From NCBI GenBank assembly GCA_015680685.1, contig MNCI01035078.1, forward strand, positions 1,006 to 65,005: a DNA stretch of 64,000 nt. Direction: 5' to 3'. Source of the DNA: Gnetum montanum. Lineage: Eukaryota; Streptophyta; Gnetopsida; Gnetales; Gnetaceae. This document shows, in pieces, positions 21,873 through 33,600 of the stretch (within the stretch, counting starts at the first letter, position 1; the number at the start of each line of letters is the position of its first letter). Both the position numbers and the translations under genes were made by a program. The notes below the pieces were generated by a model. That model worked only from the letters and a program-made list of their open reading frames with translations, ran no database searches and was not told where the DNA came from.

Positions 21873-22974
21873 TTTTGACCTTTTAGTATGTTAAAACACT
21901 AAGAAAAATGGAGAACAAAGAACATTTGTCATGGATGTTATATTTATAGGATAAGAATAAGAACTCCACATCATGGACAAGGACTCAAGGAAGCATGGCT
22001 ATCAAAGTAAAAGACTTCGTAGGAAAAATGAGAGCATGGACAAGCATGAAGACTACAAGCTAAATGAAGATGCTCCAAGCATTGAGAAGAAGCTAAATCA
22101 ACAAGATGAATCCTTAGGAACTAGAGCTCAAAAATTAAGAAGACGTCTTGGTCGAGAGGAAGTCAATCATAGGAAGACATCTCCCAAAAATAGGGGATGT
22201 CTCCTTTGGAAGGAAGATGTCTCCCTAGAGATGTCCCATTTTGAAAGGAGACATCTCTGTAGAGTTGAAGCTGAATATAAAAAGACATCCCAATCTCGAA
22301 GGAGACATCTACACTAGTCATTGAATAGCTATTGCATGAATTTTGAGGTGTTTTTGGAAACTCCAAGGTTATAACTAGACTCCAAAATCTTGGGAATTAT
22401 GCAAGAAGTTTTAACCTCAAGGCTATAATTATCTATCTTATGCTATTATACTTGTGGACTTGAATTCTCACATCATTTGTTTAAGTTTTTTTGGAAATGT
22501 ACTTCATTGTACAAGGAATTTGTAAATTAAGTTACATTCTCTCTTTGTAATTGCTTTTTCTTTTTTTGCCACCCTAAGGGTTTGATGTGATTCTTGTGAG
22601 AAGGCATCCTTTAAGAGCTTTTTGAGATCCTATAGGATTGAGTTGTTTTGGTATGTCAAAATACTTCAAGTGGATCTCTATTTTGTATAGGTTGTGGGAT
22701 CCTTTAAACCACTCTTGATCTTGTTGGGAGCTTGTAGGGTTGAGAGTTTTTGCATTTATGAAACTCTCCTTAGTAGAGCTAAAATTTTGTAAAGGTTATG
22801 GTGTCCTCTAAATCACATTTTGGAAGAAAGAAAGTTCAGAGGTGTGCAAGGAATCTATGCTTCAAGTGTGGATTACCCAAGTTGGGGAACCATGTGATTC
22901 TTATGTTTTGTGTGATAGGTATTCCTTACGATTTGGGAAACTTATTCGTACCCCTTTTAAGTTCTCAATCCTTA
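21873..22974 (+). repeat. SIRE-1 5' LTR
   Basis: It starts TTTTGACCTTTTAG (partner TGTTGACCTTTTGG). It holds a dense cluster of direct and inverted copies of GGAGACATCTCC-like words (22140-22315). Pairs with 27161-28290. Confidence 0.92.
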
Positions 22975-22976
22975 AG

Positions 22977-22992
22977 TGGTATTGGAGCTTGG
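22977..22992 (+). other. SIRE-1 primer binding site (initiator tRNA-Met type)
   Basis: TGGTATTGGAGCTTGG, two bases after the LTR, close to the TGGTATCAGAGC site used by most plant copia elements. Confidence 0.85.
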
Positions 22993-23015
22993 TTACCTCT
23001 TGTAGCTAAAGCAAC

Positions 23016-23700
23016 ATGAACAAGGAAGGAGCAATCAACGTCAAGCATAATTGGACAAGGTGATTAATATGCTTCATTGATTACTACATTTAGATGTATA
23101 TCACATTTGTAAATGTAAATCTTTCATTCTCCTCTTTACATTTAGAAATAGGAAAGATTACAACTACAAAGGCAATAAAACTTGTGACTAACTGGACAAT
23201 AAGGGAAAGCCACACAATGAAGATTCTTTTGAAGAAAGGAATGGGTTGTTTTGTCATGAAGTTGCTTCTTTCCAACACTTATGTGTCAAAATGAAAGATG
23301 TTTTACATGACAATAAAATGAAAATTTTGGCTCTTAATGATGAATGTTCCTATCTTAAGAAAGAAAACTTAGACCTTAAGGTTGAGATTCAAAAACTAAC
23401 CAAAGTTTTTAAATAGATGAATAAGAACTCTTTAGAGAAGCCCACAAACAAGAGGCAAAAGGATGACTATCTAAGAGAATCTACAAAAGAAATTCAATCT
23501 AGGTTTGGTAAAACATAAAAGCCTAGAATCTTAAATTTTTTATTTTTTATAAAATTTGGTCATATTCAAGCATACTACTAGTTTAGGATGAAACAGTATA
23601 CTAGGTATTGGAAAACATAGTTTAGGCTAGTAGCTTTGTAGGTTTGGAAATAAAAAGAGAGGAAGCTTGAAAGGAACCTAATGGCTCAAATGTCTCTCTT
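23016..23700 (+). pseudogene. gag: SIRE-1 gag remnant
   Basis: ATG at 23016 opens MNKEGAINV, a start typical of SIRE gag, but the capsid core is mostly missing. The later part has a helical stretch (about 23300-23420; DECSYLKKENLDLKVEIQKL) and a ruined zinc knuckle near 23550-23590 in which FGHIQAY survives but the cysteines are lost. About 700 bp remain, well short of a normal SIRE gag. Stops and frameshifts throughout. Confidence 0.75.
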
Positions 23701-23714
23701 TGATGCCAAAAAAG

Positions 23715-24900
23715 CATGTGCTACATTGATAGCAAATGCTCAAGGCACATGACAAGCAATAAAACCTACTTTACCCACTTCCCAAAACAAAATTGTGGAA
23801 CTATCATGTTTGAAGATAACATGGAGGCTTCAGTCATAAGTATTGGTATAATAGGAGGAAAAGGTAAATAAATATCAACTATAAATAAGGTTTTCAACAT
23901 AATATTCTTAGTGTTAGTCAACTTTGTGATTCAAATTTTGGTGTAACATTTTCTAGAGAGACATGTAGAGTACAAGACCTAAACTTAAGAGACATTGTAA
24001 TAGAAGGAAATAGAAAAGGAAATTTCTATACCACTATCTTTTGAAACAATTCTAACCTTGAATCTAAGTGCTACCTATCTATGGCATAGAAAGCTGGGCC
24101 ACATAAACAAGGAAATTCTTTAGACTCTTGTAATAAAGAAAATGGTTCATGAGATACCCAAACTTAAAGACTTTAATCTAAACACTTGTGAAGCATGCTA
24201 GAAAAGAAACCAAACAAGGGTAAGATTTGGTAAGAAAAATTATATATCTATCTCTCATACCTTAGATCTACTTCATATGGATATAGTTGGTTCTTCTCAA
24301 ACACTCAACTATGGAAAGAAAAGGTACTTTCTAACCATTGTTGATGATTACTCTCATTTTACTTGGGTTGCATTTTTATATCATAAGCATGAGGTATTTT
24401 ATCATTTTTAAGAATTTACAATTAGATCTAGAAAGAAAAAAGTTATGGTGTTAAAGTTATCAAGAGTGACAATGGAGGAGAATTTAGGAATGCTAAGTTT
24501 TAGCAATTTTGCAAAATGAATGGCATACTTCATCAATTTTCTATTGCAAGAACTCCTTAGCAAAATGGTGCAACCAAAAGGAAAATTAGCATCTTGAATG
24601 AAATGGAAAGAACCATACATACTAAATGACCAAAATCTTCCCTATCACTTTTGTGCTGAAGTTATCAACATTGCTTGCTATGTCTCCAACAGAGTCCTCG
24701 TAAGAAGGTTTACCTCTAAAATTGCTTATGAATTATGGAGTAGTAGAAAACCCTTAGTAGGTTATTTTCATGTCTTTGGTTTGAAATGCTATATTTTGAA
24801 TGATAAAGATATCTTAAGAAAATTTGCTTTGAAAACTGATGAAGGGATTTTCTTAGGATATTCATTAGTTAGCGAAGCTTATAGAGTTTTCAATAAACGG
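23715..24900 (+). pseudogene. pol: SIRE-1 protease, GAG-pre-integrase and integrase core
   Basis: Protease: YIDSKCSRHMT at about 23722-23755, with Lys in place of the Gly that follows the catalytic Asp-Ser. GAG-pre-integrase zinc finger: LWHRKLGHIN near 24078 and a CEAC pair near 24190. Integrase core: first Asp in LLHMDIVG near 24275, second Asp in SDNGGE-like sequence near 24468 and Glu region thereafter, spread over frames. The frame from 24598 is open through the integrase C-terminus (FHVFGLKCYI, GIFLGYS). Stops: TAG at 24121, 24200 and others. Confidence 0.86.
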
Positions 24901-26227
24901 AAAAACACTATAGATGAAACTATAAATGTTAAAATTGATGATCATGACATTACTAATTCACAACTTGATGATGAAGTTATTTTCTTTCAAAAATTATCAA
25001 ATGCCACTCAAGTTCAAATTGGCAAAAATTTAGAAGTAGATAGTGAACATGAGGAAGAGCAAGAAGATGAACTTGAGGAAATTTCTTCCATTCAACCCAA
25101 AATGCCTAGACTTATTAGAACACACTCCCTCAATGATGTTATTGGACAAGTTCAAGATTGTATTCCCACAAGAAGAAAAACTAAGGAAATTTATGCTAAT
25201 GCATCATATCTTTCACAACTTGAACCAAAAAACTTCAAAGAAGTAGAAGGAGAAGAAGGATGGATTTCCTCTATGCAAGATAAACTAAATCAATTTACTA
25301 GAAACAATGTATGGGATTTAGTACCTAGAAGAGATCATAAATCAATCATTGGGATAAAATGGGTATTCATGAACAAAACTGATGAAAGTGAAAATATCGT
25401 TAAAAATAAAGCTAGATTAGTTTCCAAAGGATACAATCACTAAGATGGAATTGATTTTGATGAAACTTTTGCTCTTGTTGTTAGACTAGAATCTATTAGA
25501 CTTCTTTTGGCATATGTTAGTATTAAAAATATGAAACTATATCAAATGAATGTAAAGAGTTCCTTTCTTAATGAGACTATACAAGAAGAAGTTTATGTTG
25601 AACACTTGAAAGGATTTGTAGATCCTATCAAACCCAACTATGTTTACAAACTTAAGAAGGCTCTTTATGGACTTAAACAAGCTCCTAGATCTTGTTATGA
25701 AAGACGTTTCCAATATCTTACATAAAATGATTTTGAAAGAGGTAAGGCTGATGTCACCTTATTTCTTAAATAGAAAAATAGTGATATGCTTATAGTTCAA
25801 ATTTATGTTGATGATATAATCTTTGATGCCACTAATGAAATTCTTTGTAAGAAATTCTTAGTTCTTATGCAATCTAAATTTGAAATAAGCACGATGGAGG
25901 AACTCAAAAAGTTTCTTGGATTTTAAATTAATCAAACTGTAGATGGAATATTCATTTGTCAAACAAAATATGTTAAAGATCTTCTATTAAAATTTAATTT
26001 GGTTGATGTCAAGGAAAAAAAAACTCCTATGGTTGCAAACTTTAAGCTTACCAAAGATGATCATGAAAAGCCTATTGATCACAAGCTTTACAGAGGTATG
26101 ATAGGTTTCCTACTTTATTTAACTACTAGTAGACCAAACATAGCATTAAGTGTAGGAATGTGTGCTATATATCAGGCTATCCCAAAAGAGGCCAATTTAA
26201 AAATTGGTAAGCATATTTGTACTTATC
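24901..26227 (+). pseudogene. pol: SIRE-1 reverse transcriptase
   Basis: Copia-type RT. WDLVPR and GIKWVFMNK words near 25320-25370, YQMNVKSSFLN near 25540, LYGLKQAPRSCYE near 25665, and an intact YVDD at about 25805-25816 in IVQIYVDDIIF. The following KYVKDLLLKFN and LYRGMIGFLLYLT segments are SIRE-like. Four in-frame stops are visible (for example TAA 25441, 25723 and 25924). It copies element RNA; this copy is inactive. Confidence 0.9.
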
Positions 26228-26340
26228 TTGCTAGATATTATGATGATGATTCAATAGGATAGCCACTAACTAGGGCCTTTGGTATTTAAAGGATTTCCCA
26301 CTTGATCTTGCTAGATATTATGATGCTGATTCAATAGGAT
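26227..26340 (+). repeat. 34-bp direct duplication inside SIRE-1 RNase H
   Basis: CTTGCTAGATATTATGATG and the following 15 bases occur at 26227-26260 and again, with one change, at 26307-26340. The intervening sequence carries the expected start of RNase H, so the first copy looks like an inserted or converted stretch. Confidence 0.8.
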
Positions 26341-26780
26341 GTTCTGATGACTATTGTAGTACAAGTGGAAAATGCTTTTTCCTAGGCAAAAGTCTTGTTT
26401 CATGGACAACCAAAAAGCAAACTTCTACAACAGTTTCCATAGTAGAAGTTGAATATATCTTAGTTGGGATTTTTTGTGCTCGACTTTTATGGATGAAAGA
26501 AATGCTCAAAGCCCTAGGGTGTACAATCTCAATTTACACCTATCTACTGTGACAATAATAGCATCATCAACATGACAAAAAATCCAATTCAACATTCATG
26601 CATCAAACACATTGAGATTTGACATCACTTAATATGAGAACATACTCAATGTGGATACATAAAACTAGAATTTATCGGAACCAAAAATCAACTAGTGATT
26701 ACTTTCACAAAATCCCTTGATGAGCGAAGATTGAATACTCTATGTAACAATGTGGGAATAAGACCTAGTCCTATCAGGTA
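26260..26780 (+). pseudogene. pol: SIRE-1 RNase H
   Basis: Copia RNase H in shifting frames: a STSGKCFFLG segment near 26360, SWTTKKQ near 26400, a degraded VAEAEY-like region near 26440, and HIEI followed by FIGTKNQL near 26600-26690. It ends close to 26780 before a T-rich 3' region. Confidence 0.78.
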
Positions 26781-27160
26781 AGTTTCCTTACATTTTTATT
26801 TTTATCTTTATTATTTTTTTAAAAATATTATTTTAGCTCTTAAAAAAACAAACATTTATCTTCTAGCATGTGTTTAGGGGGAGTTTAGTTCCACTCTTGT
26901 TTGATGCTATTCAAAAAGGGGAAGAATTTGGTAGATTAGTACTATTAATGATTATGATGTGATATGAGTATGGTGAGTGTGATGTGAGGATGTAAAATGA
27001 CTTAAATGATGTGATTCATGGAATATAATCCACTGCTAGGATCTGTTGGATATATTTTGAACTAATGTCATGAGAAATAATGAAAATATACATCTTAATG
27101 ATTTGTGAAGACTACTAATCCATTTTCTTAAGTTTTGGACATTAGCAAAAAGGGTGAGAT
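26781..27160 (+). other. SIRE-1 3' region and polypurine tract
   Basis: Non-coding; no env-like ORF. A pyrimidine-rich stretch at 26790-26850, then AAAAAGGGTGAGAT (27147-27160) directly before the LTR serves as the polypurine tract. Confidence 0.75.
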
Positions 27161-28290
27161 TGTTGACCTTTTGGTATGCCAAAATCTTAAGGAAAATGAA
27201 GAACAAAGGATGTTTGTTGTGGATGTTGTATTTACAGGACAAGAATAAGAACTTTACATCATGGACAAGGACTCAAGAAAGCATGGCTATCAAAGTAAAA
27301 GACTTCATAGGAAAAATGAGAGCATGGACAATTATGAAGACTACAAGCTTAATGAAGATGCTCCAGGAATTGAGAGGAAGCTAAATCAATAAAAGAAAGC
27401 CTTAGAAACCAAAGCTCAAAAGTTGAGAAGATGTCTCCAAGGAATAAAAGATGTCTTGGCTGAGAGGAAGTCAATGATAGGAAGATGTCTCTCAAAAATA
27501 AGAGATGTATCCTTTACAAAGAAGATGTCTCCTCAAAGACTTTTAATTTTGAAAGGAGATGTCTTCCTAGAATTGAAGTTAAATATAGTAAGACATCTCA
27601 ATCTGAAAGGAGATGTCTACACTAGCCATTGAATAGCCATTGCATGAATTCCAAGGTGTTTTTGAAAACTCTGAGGTTATACATAGACTTCAAACTCTTG
27701 GGAATTTTGTAAGCATTATCAATCATTATCTATCTTATGCTGTTATACTTCTATGCTTGAATTGTCAAATCATTTGTTTGATTTGTTATGGAACTATACT
27801 TCATTATACAAGGAATTTGTAAATTGAGTTCCATTCTCTCCTTGTAATTCCTTTTTCTTTGTTGCTACCTTGAGTGGTTGATGTGCTTCTTATGAGAAGC
27901 CATCCTTTTTGAGCTTCTCGGGATCCTATTGGATTGAGTTGTTTTGTTACATCAAAATACTCTGGCGTGGAGCTCTATTTTTTATATTTTGTGGGATCCT
28001 TTAAACCACTCTTGTGCTTATTGGGATCTTGTAGGGTTTAGATTTTTTGTAGCAATGAAAATCACCTTAGAAAAGCTTAAATTTTGTAAAGGTTATGGTG
28101 TCCTCTAAACCACATCTTGGAAGAAACAAAGTTCAGAGATATGCAAGAAATCCACCGTCTGAGTATGAACTACCCAAGTTAGGGAACTACCCAAGTTAGG
28201 GGACTACCTAATTCTTATGTTTTGTGTGACAGGTGTTGCTTGCAATTTGGGGAACTTATTCATCCCCCCCTTCTAAGTTCTTAATCCTTA
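27161..28290 (+). repeat. SIRE-1 3' LTR
   Basis: It starts TGTTGACC and is followed by the AGATG duplication. It shares the GGAGATGTCT word cluster (27425-27625) with its partner. A 19-bp tandem duplication, GAACTACCCAAGTTAGGG, sits at about 28165-28203. Confidence 0.92.
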
Positions 28291-28295
28291 AGATG
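28291..28295 (+). repeat. SIRE-1 target site duplication, right
   Basis: AGATG, identical to 21868-21872; the TAT-1 RT frame resumes here. Confidence 0.88.
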
Positions 28296-29495
28296 TTGGC
28301 TTACCTTGTCTCTCAAGATGGTATAGCTATTGACCCTAATAAATTCAAAGCTATCCTAGATCTTGCACCTCCTAAGGACATTCAAGGAATGCATGTCCTT
28401 TAGGATCATCTTCAATCAATCCATTATTTCATTTCTAACATTACTGATTCCCTTCATCCTTGAACTCATTTGCTTCATAAATCCACCTCCTTGATTTGAG
28501 ATGAGAAGTGTCAAAAGGCCTTTGATTGTATCAAATAATCCTTAACTACTCTTCCACTTCTTCTTCCTCCACAATTCGATAATCCTTTTATCTTTATCTT
28601 TTCAAGTCTAATCATTCCAACTCTACTATGCTTTCTCAATGATGAGAATATGGAGTTGATCTTCCTGTATACTACATATCTTACCCTTTTTTGGATTGTG
28701 AGACTAAATATTTTGATATTAAAAAGTCTTGTCTAAGTATTTTATTTGCCCTTAAAAAGTGGAAATATTATATTTTAAATGCTAAGGTGTTTGTCATCTA
28801 CAAAGGTAACATTCTTAAAGTTATGGCTAATAATCCTTCCAACAACCATTGCTTGGTTTTTTGGAAGAGTTTTCCTATTAAATCTAATCTTTCTTTTCTA
28901 TCTTAACACTTGACCAAAGATTAAGCAATAGCTGATCTTATCTCCTCTTCTAAAATAACTAATGTTGTTCATAGCTTACAACTTGATATAGGAAATTTGG
29001 ATGGTGTCATTTATTTTGATGTAGTACATACATCTCTTCAATCTAGTGCAATATGTATCCTTATCTTCTTCACCAAGAAAGTTCTTTATCAGGCTTATAA
29101 GCTTAATTTTCCTTGCACTAATAATGTTATTGAATACAACGCTCTCATACGAGGTCTCTTGCTAGCTTTACAATATTAAGTTAAAACTATTATTATTTAT
29201 GATGTCTTGTAACTCATCATAAATCAAGTTAATTATGACCATGATTGTAAGGATTCCCACTTGATTCCTTACCTTCAAATTTGTAAGGATCTTATCTTTT
29301 CCTTCTCTTTCCATACTTTAAGCCATATTCCTTATTTTGAGAACATGCTAGCTGATGCACTAGTAACTGTTACCATTCATGATGATCCTTGTGATATGTG
29401 AGATCAACTTGTTCAATATGTTTTCTTGACACTTGTCACATAATTTTCTAATGTATTGGTAAGCACCATCAATACAGAAAAAGATAATCACCAAT
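28296..29495 (+). pseudogene. pol: TAT-1 pol, second part: RT end, RNase H and second (archaeal-type) RNase H
   Basis: It resumes as LAYLVSQDGIAIDPNK (28299 on), the RT connection. The first RNase H follows (VYYISYPF, KSCLSILFALKKWKYY, about 28660-28900). After a short linker comes a second RNase H domain, YQAYKLNFPCTNN, IEYNALIRGLLLAL (about 29085-29180), LIINQVN, and MLADALV (about 29345). Two RNase H domains in tandem are diagnostic of the Tat clade of plant gypsy elements. Interrupted at 29495 by ATH-2, continuing at 39355. Confidence 0.87.
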
Positions 29496-29500
29496 ATGTT
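29496..29500 (-). repeat. ATH-2 target site duplication, left
   Basis: ATGTT, repeated at 39350-39354. Confidence 0.88.
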
Positions 29501-30363
29501 TGATGGGCGGCGAGGTACCCCCACACCCAACCATATGAGTCACTAAGGCATTACGTGCAATCTGGTCGAATTTCGTGGACCTATAGTTATCTAATGCACT
29601 AGCTCTTCTAGGAAGTGAAATGAGCATTGAGAATGTTTGTTGTCATCCCAACTACACTTGTGAGGTTCAAGGGTATGGTTTAAGTGTAATTGAGATATAT
29701 GATTTTTCTTACTTTATATTTTATGGATTTGATCACCTACAATAAGAATGAAAAGTAGAGTAATGTAAAATCTAATTTGTTATTATCTATATAGCCTAAT
29801 ACAAGTAACCATCCTACTTTCTCAAACACATCCTAAGCACATATAGCACTACTGTGCTACCAAATGTTAAGTGTTGCTGGGTTAGCAAGTACTATATGAA
29901 TGCTCGAAGTGGTTGTGCTCATGTTCATTAACAACTAGAAATAAATGGCTTCAATTGCATTAAAATAAAGAGCAAGAAAGTAAAATGCATTAAAGAAAAT
30001 ATTAATCTATTCTCATTGCTGCAAGGAGTGTCAAAAGACTTTGTCTTATTTCTGTCACACTATTGTGCTCAGGTACATCAGTGCTTGAATAAAGAACTGT
30101 ACACACTTAGACTCCTTTTGCAGACACTCAGAAAATATTCTAACTACGAGGAAAAGAAACAACAAGAGCTTCACTACTCTAACTAAGAATGATAAAAAAC
30201 TTATTGTGAAAATTGAAGCCCAGGTGTAGTATTTATAGGCCTAGAGTATACACTCCAACGTCACGTATGCAACGTTGCATTAAGACCTCAACGTTGCATA
30301 CATGATGTCACAACTCTAACATTGCGTACCCAACATTAGAGTAGATGTAAATGCAATTCATCA
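29501..30363 (-). repeat. ATH-2 3' LTR
   Basis: TGATGGGCGG start, ATTCATCA end. Conserved block near 30067-30103, TATTTATAGG promoter complement near 30230, and repeats of CAACGTTGCAT-like words (30254-30345) in U3. The C-rich complement of the polypurine tract follows at 30364-30372. Confidence 0.92.
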
Positions 30364-30702
30364 TACCCCCATGACTAAATAAAAACTCATCCTGGAGTGT
30401 AGAAGGGAAGGAACAAGTTCTTTACAAAATATTGGGTAGGTATGGGATTATTGACTACATACAAATTGACTCAATTGAAACAACAGACTCTGAGTGCCCA
30501 AGTGTACGGAATTACAATTTTCACAAAATGGGATGTTCATGATAAGAGAAGTGAACACCTTGGATAACGTTGACATCCAACGCCTCTTGGCAGCAAAAGA
30601 ATGAGAAAGAGAAAAGAGATCCAATGATTATGAACAATCCTCATTGTGTGGTACTGCTACATCCTTGGTGAAGATAGTCCCATTTCTAGTCCATGCTTTC
30701 CA

Positions 30703-30772
30703 CTGCAATCACAACAGAATCATAAGTTAGTATGCAATGTACAGTGTAACACATAAGTGTTAAATGCCTTGT
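30703..30772 (-). other. Relic ORFX leader intron in ATH-2
   Basis: Acceptor GTTGTGATTGCAG (AG at 30704-30703) preceded by a perfect TACTAAC branch-type word about 20 nt upstream. The donor aligned with ATH-1 GTAAGG reads ACAAGG here, so it is mutated. The ATG that abuts the acceptor in ATH-0 and ATH-1 is missing. Confidence 0.5.
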
Positions 30773-31570
30773 CTTGTCAGTGGTTACATTGGGCTAGGTT
30801 GCAATTGTGGTTGATTGACTCCTTGAGTAGTATTATTGGGAAGGTTGACAAATAGGGTAAATTAGATAAGTAGTCCATTAAATTTTGAAAAATATCAACA
30901 TAAGGAAATATTTGAAGAGGGTATAAGAGTTCATAACAATAAAAAGGAAAGTTCACTGAAAACTATTTGAAGATGTGCACAATTGGATGTTTTTGATGGG
31001 ATAGACAAAAAGAATTTGATTGTAAGAGTGTCTAAGGGCAAATAAATTAACTAACCCAACCAAAAGATATGTAAGTGGGTCCTCCCCAAAGTAGGTACAG
31101 GCCTTTTATGCCCTTCCATAACTTCAAAACAAAGAGTCTATGGGCTCCTTGGATGATTAATGGTTATAGAAGGTTAAGTTCAAAAACCCAGAAGAAACTA
31201 AGAATTCCTACACATTAAAATAGGATATTAAACTAAAACATGAAACCAGTAGTGAGGTGAGACATGGAAAGCATAGATGGATGAGAGAGAGAGAGAGTGG
31301 AATGGAGTTCTTAATTATGGTCACATGAAGTCCCTTGTGGATTGTGTAGTTAAATGACTTGATAGGATTCATCCTTAGTCTAGACCAAAATCAACCATGT
31401 TCAGTGACTTCACATCAACATTCTAAGACTAATCCATCCCCTAAGATACAAGAGTGCTTCCACAAAATGACCATTGTTCCTTATTAGAAATGAAGTAGGA
31501 AGTGAGGAAGGGCCTTAGTTAGAGGAGACTGGTCCTGTAACGAGTGATTGTAGCTTATTTATGTTATCTA

Positions 31571-31712
31571 AGGGGTGTGCTTTGAATTCCCATTGTTTTG
31601 TTTTTTTTCTTTTGATGAGAACCACACCATGCAAGGACATATGAATTTATTTTATTCAAGGGGTGTGCTTTGAATTCTCATCCTTTTTTTTGATGAGAAC
31701 CACACCATGCAA
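31571..31712. repeat. Tandem duplication in ATH-2 spacer, 88-bp period
   Basis: The segment AGGGGTGTGCTTTGAATTC through ACCACACCATGCAAGGAC occurs twice, at 31571 and 31659. The other Athila copies have a single copy. Confidence 0.85.
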
Positions 31713-32218
31713 GGACCTATTCAACTTCCTATTAGTGGATGACATGGAATGGTAAGAAGTCCATGAAAATACACACGCACCTAGGAAAATAGAAAAGCAC
31801 AAAGAATAATGAATCCCCTTGAAGCCAGATGTTGTTCAAACCTTTGAATCCTTCCCAATTTGAGAAATTACCAAAGTCACAAATTTATCAAAGTTTTATT
31901 AATGAAAAAGGGATTGTACATTTCCAAAATAAGGAAAACCATAAAGTTTTTGTATGGGTGGATGCTATGGACTCATAGCTTGTTGCATGAAAAAGAAACC
32001 ATGTACTAATTATCTGTAACAAAATTCAAAGCCAAAAACCAAACACCAATAATCAAATAACAAAAATAGTACATACCACTATCAAGTAATGCATTACCAA
32101 TGTACTTGGCACTTATTAACAAAAAGTTAGAAAATCATACCAAATAAAAGAAAATATAAAAGAAAGTGTAAAATATTCAAGAAATAGCAAATGTACTAAC
32201 GATGGTGTAAAAAAAAAA

Positions 32219-33600
32219 TTAGAAAAGATTACTAACATAAAAATAAAAAGATGTAAAATAAAGAATGTGCAAAACAAAAAACATGTAAAACAAAAAAGTT
32301 GAAAAATTGAAGAGTTGATTTATATAGTGAGCATGAGTGGCCATATCCCCCATGACTAAGTTGAAAGGAGGAGATCTAAAATATGGAGCATGTTTGTCCA
32401 TCTGTTATGTTCACCGACATATGCTCATGGAAAGGTTTAATTTGTTGGATGTTGACCAGCTATTTTTTGTTTGGGCTCTTAGGTTTATAGATCATCATGG
32501 CCCTAGAAGGAAAAGTTTCATAAATGATGTAAGGTCCTTCTCACAATGTTTGGAACTTAGTTTGTTGAGGTACGTGCATGGGGTTCTAGTAGAGAACCTT
32601 ATCTCTTGGTTGAAATTTAACTTTTTTGATTTTCAGGTCATGAAGCTTTTTGTTATAGGCCTTGTGCAACTCATTAGATGATAAGGCCACTAATCAATTT
32701 TATTTGGTAGGTTAAGATTCATTAGTCTTTCTTTTTGGACTAGAGTTAAGTCAAGGTCAAGGTCATAAGTAGTTGAAAGTGTACGAAGTTTGGTTTGGAT
32801 AGGAAGTGTTGGTAATTTTCCATACACAAGCTCATAGGGAGAGTAGCCTATAGGAAGTTTCCATGTTGAGTGGGAAGCCCAAAGGGCATTGTTGAGTTTT
32901 GTGCTCCAGTATTTCTTATACTTGCTAATAGTTCTTCTTAGTATCCTTGTGATTTCCCTATTAGTAACCCTAGCTTGACCATTAGCTTGGGGATGGTAAG
33001 GTGTTGTGAGTTTATGTTCAACCCCCAAGCATTGCATGAGCTTTCAAAAAGTAGTGCCTGTAAAGTGAGTTCCATTATCAGAAATTACTGCACATGGCAC
33101 ATCAAACTTGGTTACAATGTTTTGTTGTACAAATCAAGCAATAGTAGAAGATGTACAATTGATGATAGCTACTAATTTTACCCATTTCATACAATAGTCA
33201 ACAATGACTATGATGTATGCCTTTCCATTTGACATGGGCATGATGGAACCTATGAAATCAATGCCCTAGATGTTGAAGGGTTCTACTGGTTGAATCCATT
33301 ATTGAGGTTCCTCCATTCGAGTAGTTATTCCACCATCTTGTTGGCATCATTCACAAGAGTAGACGTAATGGTGAGCATTCTTGAAGAGTGTTGGCTAGTA
33401 GTACCTTGCCATCAGGATTTTAATGATTGTGCATCTCCAAGCATAGTATCCTCCACAAGGACCTTCATGAGCATCTTGGAGAATACACAGTTAATCAACA
33501 TCAAGGACACACCAATGAACCAGGCCATTGGAGCACACCTTGTAGAGGTGTTCATTAATCTTCATAAAGTGCTTTAATTGGTGAAGAAACTAATCTTTCT
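32219..33600 (-). pseudogene. pol: ATH-2 integrase
   Basis: Minus-strand integrase. Open blocks at 33037-32690 carry the core end (YHPQANGQARVTNREIT, with the catalytic Glu preserved in the NREI word) and the C-terminal GYSPYELVYGKL segment. The zinc-binding region lies near 33450-33330. The usual TGC TAA stop is changed to TGC TCA, so the frame runs on to 32219. Other frames and stops interrupt the centre (for example the first Asp region near 33260-33200). Confidence 0.86.

Larger units (their letters stand above)
21873..28290 (+). mobile_element. SIRE-1: Ty1/copia element of the SIRE/Maximus lineage
   Basis: Bounded by two LTRs of about 1.1 kb and by a perfect 5-bp target duplication AGATG (21868-21872 and 28291-28295). 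Removing it restores continuity of the TAT-1 RT at that point. Order: LTR, Met-type primer site, shortened gag, protease, integrase, RT, RNase H, polypurine tract, LTR. Lineage is called from the protease motif spacing (D-S-x-C-S-R-H-M-T), RT words and LTR length. No env-like ORF is present: only about 380 bp separate RNase H from the 3' LTR. Confidence 0.93.
30364..32218 (-). other. ATH-2 post-pol spacer
   Basis: Non-coding. On the minus strand it has a T-rich tract after pol, an 88-bp tandem duplication (31571-31712), the GGGGAGGACCCACTTACATATC block (near 31070-31090), a GA microsatellite near 31288, and the relic intron at 30703-30772. ORFX is absent; about 340 bp separate the acceptor from the LTR. 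Confidence 0.72.
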
